The notes below the pieces were generated by a model. The model ran no database searches and was not told the DNA's origin. It was given only the letters and a program-made list of their open reading frames with translations. A stretch of 64,000 nucleotides of DNA from Streptomyces rhizosphaerihabitans. Lineage in GTDB: Bacteria; Actinomycetota; Actinomycetes; Streptomycetales; Streptomycetaceae. The first letter of the stretch is position 1. Every line of letters starts with the position of its first letter. The translations under genes were made by a program, and so were the position numbers. The DNA lies in assembly GCF_025399795.1 (NCBI RefSeq), contig NZ_JAODTZ010000020.1:1-64000 (forward strand), in the 5' to 3' direction. Positions 58,829-64,000 of the stretch are shown here, piece after piece.

Positions 58829-60328
58829 CTAGTCTCGGACCTCGACCCAGAAGGCGTCCGTCCCGTACAGGATGCGGTCGCTGAAGTAGTACCAGCGCAG
58901 CAGGCCGCCTGCGGAGCGGTTCTCTCCGTTCGGAACCGCGCGGACCGAGAAGTCCCAGGTGAAGCTGCCCGCGCCCTCCTCGGTGGACTGGAACGGGTAC
59001 TCGTCACAGTCCTGGGTGGCCGTGTCGTACGGCGGCAGTCCACGCCAGTCCTCGTACGGGGGCCTGCGGTTGCAGGCGGCGTCCTTCATGGCCTCGTTGG
59101 CCTGAGCGGAGGGACTGCCGTCGGCGACGCGGTGCAGACCCTGATCGTCCCGGGCACCGCTGTACTTGCCGGGGATGTGCTTGGGCTCCAGCTCGATCGG
59201 ATAGGTCTTCTCGGGGGTGTCCTGGGCGACCCGGATGTGCCGGGCGACCGAGGAGACACGGGTGTCGCTGATGTCGTACTGGAGGTGCGGGATCACCTCG
59301 TAGTTGACGCACGCCTTCGGATAGTCGACGCCGAACTGCGAGAAGTAGTCGGCGGAGTCGCAGCGGAAGGCGCGGTCGGCGGTGGTGGCATCGGGGCCCA
59401 CGTAGCCGCCGCCGGAGCCGCCGAATCGGAAGTGCCAGTGGTGGAAGAGAACTTTGTCCGTGGAGGTGGACGCCTCCTCCTCGGAGTAGATGTCCCAGTG
59501 CAGCCACTCGCGGTGGTAGTCCCACTCGTCGAAGGTGTGCTCGATGCCACTGCCGGTCGCGAAGCAGTACTCGTAGCTCTCCGCGCAGTCCGAGAGGATG
59601 AACATCTTGAGGTCCGGGGCGGTGAAGTACCGGTCCCACAGGCTCCAGTCGTCGTACTCCACGGAGTCGTACTGGGCTTGGAGATAGGTGCGCAGAACGC
59701 GCTGCTGACCGTTGCCGACCGCCACCGCGTGGTAGGCCACGCTGTTGGTGCCCTGATACTCCGGCTTGCCATCGATGATCTTGAAGTACTGGACGCCTAT
59801 GCGCATCTTCCGGCACCACAGCCAGCGGTTGAGGGTCTCGCCCTGGGCGGAGGATGCCCCGGCGCGGTCGAGGCACTGGTTGGTGTCCTGAGCCGGGGGC
59901 TCGTCACCGAGGTTGGTCGGCGGGAGGCCCAGGGCGGCGGCCTGAGCGGAGGCCCGTCCGTCCGTCGCCAACGGCACCTTGGAGGTGTCCAGGTACGACT
60001 TGGCTCCCGCCTTCCTCGCCTCGGCCAGGGCTTCCTTCATCGCCTGCTCCGGGGACAGGGACGCCGTCTTGGCCTTGGGTGCGGGCGCGGCCCGCCACGC
60101 CGACCGGGGACGCTGCGTCTTCTTGTCGACGTCCTCGCCGGTGAGGATCACCGGCTTCCCGATCCACTTCCCGTCGGCCGCCGTCCGTTGCCCGCTCCCG
60201 CCACCGGGCGAGGGCGCAGGCGTGGCGGACATGGCCGGCGCCCCCATCGCCAGGATCAGGGCGAGCGCCGCCACGACGGCGGACAGTAACTTTCCGGCCC
60301 CTGCGCGCACTACGGTTGGTTCTCCCAC
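58829..60328 (-). CDS. secreted NucA/NucB-type nuclease-domain protein
   Basis: Protein of 499 aa with a GTG start (60328-60326) preceded by GAGAGGACC. The signal peptide is LLSAVVAALALILAMGAPAM, then a Pro/Ser spacer. The long middle domain (about 160-390) is Trp/Tyr/Asp-rich (YDDWSLWDRYFTAPD, WDYHREWLHWD) and I do not recognise it. The C-terminal about 90 residues end with YDTATQDCDEYPFQSTEEGA, the NucA/NucB deoxyribonuclease motif (DCDEYPFxST). Such enzymes degrade extracellular DNA. The start codon I used fits the signal peptide; a TTG 23 codons upstream is possible. A small SMI1/KNR4 gene is divergent, with 163 nt between the starts. Confidence 0.82.
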   Translation of the reverse strand: MGEPTVVRAGAGKLLSAVVAALALILAMGAPAMSATPAPSPGGGSGQRTAADGKWIGKPVILTGEDVDKKTQRPRSAWRAAPAPKAKTASLSPEQAMKEALAEARKAGAKSYLDTSKVPLATDGRASAQAAALGLPPTNLGDEPPAQDTNQCLDRAGASSAQGETLNRWLWCRKMRIGVQYFKIIDGKPEYQGTNSVAYHAVAVGNGQQRVLRTYLQAQYDSVEYDDWSLWDRYFTAPDLKMFILSDCAESYEYCFATGSGIEHTFDEWDYHREWLHWDIYSEEEASTSTDKVLFHHWHFRFGGSGGGYVGPDATTADRAFRCDSADYFSQFGVDYPKACVNYEVIPHLQYDISDTRVSSVARHIRVAQDTPEKTYPIELEPKHIPGKYSGARDDQGLHRVADGSPSAQANEAMKDAACNRRPPYEDWRGLPPYDTATQDCDEYPFQSTEEGAGSFTWDFSVRAVPNGENRSAGGLLRWYYFSDRILYGTDAFWVEVRD

Positions 60329-60491
60329 GATCGCGGTCCTCTCGTTGCTCCGAGTACGAAGAGTTCTCAAATCCCGAAAGCGAATGGCCGCAGACAACGT
60401 TGGTTCGGAGGACGGAACCAGACCAGGACGGAACCGGACGTTCCCCTTGTGCGGGACGTCTGACCCCGGCCTCGAAGGGAAGTGAAGGACC

Positions 60492-61097
60492 TTGCCCGGT
60501 CAGCCTGTTGACGTGCCGTGGAGCCGCATCGAGCACCTGCTCGCCCGGAACGCTCCCGCCTGTCACGCCCGGCTGAATCCGCCCGCCGATCCCGCGGTGC
60601 TGCGGGAGGCGGAGCAGGAGATCGGCCGCCCGCTGCCCGACGGACTGGCCGCCTGGTGGCGCGCCGCCGACGGGGTCTCCCCGGCCCGACCGACCCTCGG
60701 CGAAACGCCGTTCCGGCTCTTCCCGTACGGATGCGACCCGTACCCGGTGGAGGATGCGCTGAGGCGACGGAAAGAGTATCTGTGCTCAATGCGCGACACC
60801 GTGCCGCCGCCGCTCGCCGACGCTCTGGAAGTCTGGCTGGCCCGCTGCGGCCAGGACCGGGCCGGCACGTACTACCCGCATGACGTGACACCGCTCTGGC
60901 TTCCGCAGTGGCTGCCGGTGGGTGGGGACGCCATGGGCGGCGGCCTCTTCGTCGACCTGCGCGCAGGCGACCAGTACGGGTGCGTCGTCCGCCACGGCAC
61001 CACGTCCCACGGCCCGGAACCGTCCTGGCCGAACATCGAGACCCTCCTCGCCCACGTGGCGGACACGCTTGAGGAACTCGGCGGGGACGGCGACTGA
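60492..61097 (+). CDS. small SMI1/KNR4 (SUKH) family protein
   Basis: Protein of 201 aa with a TTG start (60492) and AAGGAC just upstream. It is a single SUKH domain: HARLNPPADPAVLREAEQEI, GRPLPDGLAAWWRAADGVS, then FRLFPYG, LPVGGDAMGGGLFVDL and GCVVRHGTT. SUKH proteins are often cytoplasmic immunity proteins for secreted nucleases and other polymorphic toxins, though many are orphan regulators. It is divergent from a gene for a secreted NucA/NucB nuclease, which makes an immunity role worth considering, but nothing in the sequence proves it. Confidence 0.82.
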   Translation: MPGQPVDVPWSRIEHLLARNAPACHARLNPPADPAVLREAEQEIGRPLPDGLAAWWRAADGVSPARPTLGETPFRLFPYGCDPYPVEDALRRRKEYLCSMRDTVPPPLADALEVWLARCGQDRAGTYYPHDVTPLWLPQWLPVGGDAMGGGLFVDLRAGDQYGCVVRHGTTSHGPEPSWPNIETLLAHVADTLEELGGDGD

Positions 61098-61312
61098 CGG
61101 CGAACCGAACGGGTCTCGACGAGCCCGGCAACCGGCCCCGTAGTCGGACAGTCCGTCCCGTGGGGCGAGGGTCTCAACTACCTCCGAGCCGAGCCGCCGT
61201 CCGATCGGCGAACAGCCGAAGGACCATCGCACGTTCCGCGGTCGCCGAGACCCCACGCCCGGCAAGCCCACGCGAGCCGTGAGGCGCCGGTGCGGCCTGT
61301 GGTGACAAGAAA
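61098..61312. other. non-coding gap between convergent SUKH and sigma-factor genes
   Basis: About 215 nt; no supported gene and no strong hairpin. Confidence 0.4.
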
Positions 61313-63109
61313 CTAGGCCGTACCTCCCCATTGCGGGGTCGGCTTCTTCGGGTCCGTGGCGGTGATGGGTCTGCCGTCGGCCCAGTTCCTGTAGGTGATG
61401 CCGAAGGTGTCGACGGGCTTCTCATCCGCGTAGCCGTCCGTGCGGGTCACTGGGATGTTCAGGGTCAACGACATCGGCAGGTGGCGGGAGTCGGTGGTCA
61501 GGGTGAAGGTTGCCGTTCCGGACGTGGAGATCTTGAGGTACGGGCGGTAGAAAGCTCCCACCGTCGGATCGGCGGCCAGGTCGCTCAGGGCGGCGGTGCC
61601 GCGGAGAGTCGGTCCGCTGCCCTTCACCTTCTTCTCGGTGAACCCGGACGCCTTCGCGATCAGCGCCGCGAGGTCCGCTGGTTGCGCGAGCCACTGGGCT
61701 TCCAGGGCGTTGCGGACGGAGAGGTCGGTGACCGTGTCGGTGACGGGGACGACTTTGGTGGTTCCGTAGGCTCCGGCGCCCTTGGTGGCCGGCGTGTTGT
61801 CCGGGGTGACGTAGGCGCTCCCGCCGACCAGCACGATGTCCGGCGGAGTCCAGTTGTGGCCCTCGCCGTAGTCGTACAGCACATGTGTCGCGGCTCGGAC
61901 CGGCTTTCGGCTCATGTCGAGCCGGCCCTGTCCGACGAAGAAGTTCGGGTCGCCCGGAGGTCTGGCGTCGATGTCGAAGGCGACCAGCTTCCGCTCGAGC
62001 ATCGCGGAGGTGACAGCGGACGCCGCCGCCGCTCGCTGGTCCGGAGCGGCATTCGGCGCCGCGCCCGCGTTCAAGGCGCGGAGGGCGAGCAGGGCGAGGA
62101 GGGCCGTCACCGCAACAGCCGCTCCGGTCCGGACTGCCCGCCGCCGGATCGTCCTACCGTTGCCCGGCGCCGGCGGTCGACCGTCGGGAGGTCCGGGTGG
62201 CGAGGGCGGCTCTTGAGGTGAACGGCTGGGTACGCCGGTGGAGTCGGAGACTTCTTGCATGGCCAGATCGACGCGCTCGCGGAAGGCGGCGGCCAGGATG
62301 ACGGGAATGGCGACCGGGGCGGCCTGCCAGATGAGCCGCTGCTGAGTGGTGCGGCACATGGAGCAGTTGCCGCAGGTCCGGCAGGTGCTGTAGTGCTCGA
62401 CCACGCGTTCGGCGAGGGCAGCGGTGTAGCCGGGGCCGTTCTGCCGCTCGTGGTCCGCCAGCAGCTCACCGAGCACTGCACACCGGGTCCCGCCGTCCCG
62501 GACCAGCAGCAGGACGTGGAAGCGCTTGGCCACCAGTTTGTCGAAATTGGTGCACGCCTTGCTGACGGTGTTGGGGTCCTCGCCCTTGCGGGCCGCGATC
62601 TCCCGTCCTGTCAGCCCTCCGAGGTTCCGCAGTCGATAGAGGTCACGCTGGTCGTCATCGAGACTCTCGAACACCGTTTCCAGGAGCCGATGGACCCGTT
62701 CGAGGCGGATGAGGTCGTGGCCCGCCTCGACGACGCGTTCGCGTTCTTTCAGCTCTTCGACCGCTCCGTCGGCCATACCCGGGCGCTCCTTGCGGCCTCG
62801 CGACCAGTGTTTCAGCACCCGGCGCCGGGCGACCTCGACCAGCCAGGCCTCGAGTTGGTACGGCGGTCCCAGCGACGTGTACCGGTCGAAGTAGCGGAAG
62901 GCATCGACGAACGTGTCCTGCACGATGTCCGGCGCGTCGTCGGCGTCCACCCGGCCGGCGATGAATCGCAGGACGACGGGGCGGTGGCGCTCCGCCATCA
63001 CGGCGTAGACGTCGGCTCGGGCGGCAGGGTCCGGGTACCGCGCAAGAAGGCGCAGCAGTTCCTCGTCCGTCTCGTCGGCCAGTCCTCGACAGGAAGCCCG
63101 CTCATTCAT
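61313..63109 (-). CDS. ECF sigma factor fused to zinc-binding, membrane-spanning and extracytoplasmic domains
   Basis: Protein of 598 aa. Sigma region 2 is at about 40-100 (VVLRFIAGRVDADDAPDIVQ, DTFVDAFRYFDRY) and region 4 at about 145-195 (LESLDDDQRDLYRL-like, LTGREIAARKGEDPNTVSK). A cysteine cluster at 243-252 (TCRTCGNCSMC, with His239 nearby) looks like a zinc site. A hydrophobic stretch lies at about 260-275, a Pro-rich spacer follows, and one strong membrane helix spans 328-347 (GAAVAVTALLALLALRAL). The last 240 residues are an exported beta-rich domain of the LppX/LolA-like kind (FVGQGRLDMSRKPVRAATHV, SGTATFTLTTDSRHLP). Fusion of sigma factor and membrane anti-sigma-like module is known in some actinobacterial ECF groups. 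No separate anti-sigma gene is adjacent. Confidence 0.88.
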   Translation of the reverse strand: MNERASCRGLADETDEELLRLLARYPDPAARADVYAVMAERHRPVVLRFIAGRVDADDAPDIVQDTFVDAFRYFDRYTSLGPPYQLEAWLVEVARRRVLKHWSRGRKERPGMADGAVEELKERERVVEAGHDLIRLERVHRLLETVFESLDDDQRDLYRLRNLGGLTGREIAARKGEDPNTVSKACTNFDKLVAKRFHVLLLVRDGGTRCAVLGELLADHERQNGPGYTAALAERVVEHYSTCRTCGNCSMCRTTQQRLIWQAAPVAIPVILAAAFRERVDLAMQEVSDSTGVPSRSPQEPPSPPGPPDGRPPAPGNGRTIRRRAVRTGAAVAVTALLALLALRALNAGAAPNAAPDQRAAAASAVTSAMLERKLVAFDIDARPPGDPNFFVGQGRLDMSRKPVRAATHVLYDYGEGHNWTPPDIVLVGGSAYVTPDNTPATKGAGAYGTTKVVPVTDTVTDLSVRNALEAQWLAQPADLAALIAKASGFTEKKVKGSGPTLRGTAALSDLAADPTVGAFYRPYLKISTSGTATFTLTTDSRHLPMSLTLNIPVTRTDGYADEKPVDTFGITYRNWADGRPITATDPKKPTPQWGGTA

Positions 63110-63300
63110 CCCGCGCCTCCGTGAGCTGCGGAAACGGCAATCGGAGAAAGCCAGTTGAAGAATCTTGCTCGGGAGGCGGGAAAAATCCGCCGGACCCGGC
63201 CTGACCCTCCGTACGGCCCCGAGCCCGAGGAGGCACCCATGTTCCGTACAGGAGGGCGTTCCACGCCCACTCGTCCCGTCGTCGCCGGTGGGTGGTCCCG

Positions 63301-63627
63301 ATGAGTGTCTTCTCCCGTGCGGCCGTGTCCACGGGAGCGCCGCTCGCGATTCTGAGTGTCCGGCACGACTGGCATGGGGTCGCGCTCGCCGCCCTGGTCA
63401 CGATCGTGGCAGTCCTCGGCGGGGAGGTGGTGGGAGCCGTGTCCCGCTGGGCGCTCGCACCCGCACAGCGCCAGCAGCGCTGGCTGCTCAAGCACGGCCA
63501 TGTCACGGGGCAGTTGACCGCGCGGCAGCTGGTCGAGCTGACGCGGGCGACTCATGCGGCGGAGCTGTCCGCGCGTCCTGAAACGACGCCCCCTCCCGCA
63601 CCCCGCACAGACACGACAGGCCTGTGA
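63301..63627 (+). CDS. small membrane protein of unknown function
   Basis: Protein of 108 aa with an ATG at 63301, GGTGGGTGG about 8 nt upstream. One or two hydrophobic segments (GAPLAILSV and VALAALVTIVAVLGGEVVGAV, about 35-55) precede a cytoplasmic helix rich in Gln, Arg and Leu (QRQQRWLLKHGHVTG...RQLVELTRATHAAEL) and a Thr/Pro tail. I recognise no family. It is divergent from the fused ECF sigma factor, 191 nt apart. Confidence 0.65.
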   Translation: MSVFSRAAVSTGAPLAILSVRHDWHGVALAALVTIVAVLGGEVVGAVSRWALAPAQRQQRWLLKHGHVTGQLTARQLVELTRATHAAELSARPETTPPPAPRTDTTGL

Positions 63628-64000
63628 CGGCGGTCCCCCAGTCCCCATACGCCCCTCCCCCGCCCGGGTTCCCACCCGGCATCCCATGCTAGAGAGGACC
63701 GCCTCATACCAGGGCTACTTCGACGAATCACCCCGTGGAGAGGTCCGGCATCGTCCGGCATCTCACCGCGTGCCGGCTGATCCGGAGCCGATGCTTGCAT
63801 CGGCATCGGCATCCGCCCGACCAGCCGCCGTCCGCGGTGGCGGTGGCGGTGGCAGTGATCGTGTCGTCACCGACTGCGAGCACCCCGTAGTCCTCTGTAC
63901 GAGTCCGGTTTCGCAGCCCTGTACGAGGCCGGCCGGGACGAGGTGCGCCGTATTTTCAGGGATGGTGTCGTTGGAAGCGGACGAGACCGAGGTGCGCCTC
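63628..64000. other. window end without a clear gene
   Basis: The last 373 nt hold no complete gene. A coding-like stretch in the final 110 nt reads GFAALYEAGRDEVRRIF in one frame and SLEADETEVRL in another. This may be a frameshifted fragment or the start of a gene running off the right edge. Confidence 0.35.

Overview
The window is high-GC (about 70%) DNA from an actinomycete, almost certainly Streptomyces. The evidence is an actinobacterial gas-vesicle operon (gvpO-A-F-G-Y-Z), SigB/SigF-type sigma factors, a ROK-regulated sugar ABC transporter, a class F sortase, GTG and TTG starts with GGAGG-type ribosome sites, DasR-like boxes, and many long GC-rich terminator hairpins.

Layout. 0-3 kb: leftward gas-vesicle operon, cut by the left edge. 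3-6.5 kb: stress-type island with a CsbD protein, a small hydrophobic peptide, a PRC-barrel protein, an RsbW-like ATPase and a SigB-type sigma factor, mixed with decayed HAD-phosphatase and ANTAR fragments. 7-8.7 kb: RecQ-type helicase. 8.8-14.5 kb: ROK repressor divergent from a monosaccharide ABC transporter (ATPase, permease, lipoprotein). 14.6-20.5 kb: a lipoprotein and a 1,424-residue GH87-type alpha-1,3-glucanase. 21.3-23 kb: small surface protein and class F sortase, separated by the remnant of an IS200/IS605 tnpB and its right-end hairpin.

23.1-44.6 kb is the most notable region: a leftward biosynthetic operon. A fatty-acyl-AMP ligase is followed by a 4,833-residue megasynthase with domain order ACP-KS-AT-DH-(dead ER)-KR-ACP-KS-AT-DH-KR-ACP-C-FkbH. 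Next come a carrier-thioester reductase protein with an extra C-terminal domain, an alpha/beta hydrolase with a cysteine in its nucleophile elbow, and a second, ordinary hydrolase. My reading is that a fatty acid is activated, extended twice to a methyl-branched dienoyl chain, and then joined by the C domain to a glyceryl unit made by the FkbH domain. The reductase would release it as an aldehyde or alcohol. There is no adenylation domain to supply an amino acid.

45-50 kb: a Tat-exported PIG-L deacetylase, a GH19 chitinase with two DasR-like boxes, and a GH64 beta-1,3-glucanase with a perfect 16-bp palindrome at its promoter. With the GH87 enzyme these form a set directed at fungal walls. 50-64 kb: a membrane protein-GntR operon under two evenly spaced operators, an SDR protein, a VOC protein, two SMI1/KNR4 proteins, a GCS2-type glutamate-cysteine ligase, threonine aldolase, a secreted NucA/NucB-type nuclease, and an ECF sigma factor fused to a zinc-binding, membrane-spanning and extracytoplasmic module. 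I saw no rRNA, tRNA, CRISPR array or intact transposon.
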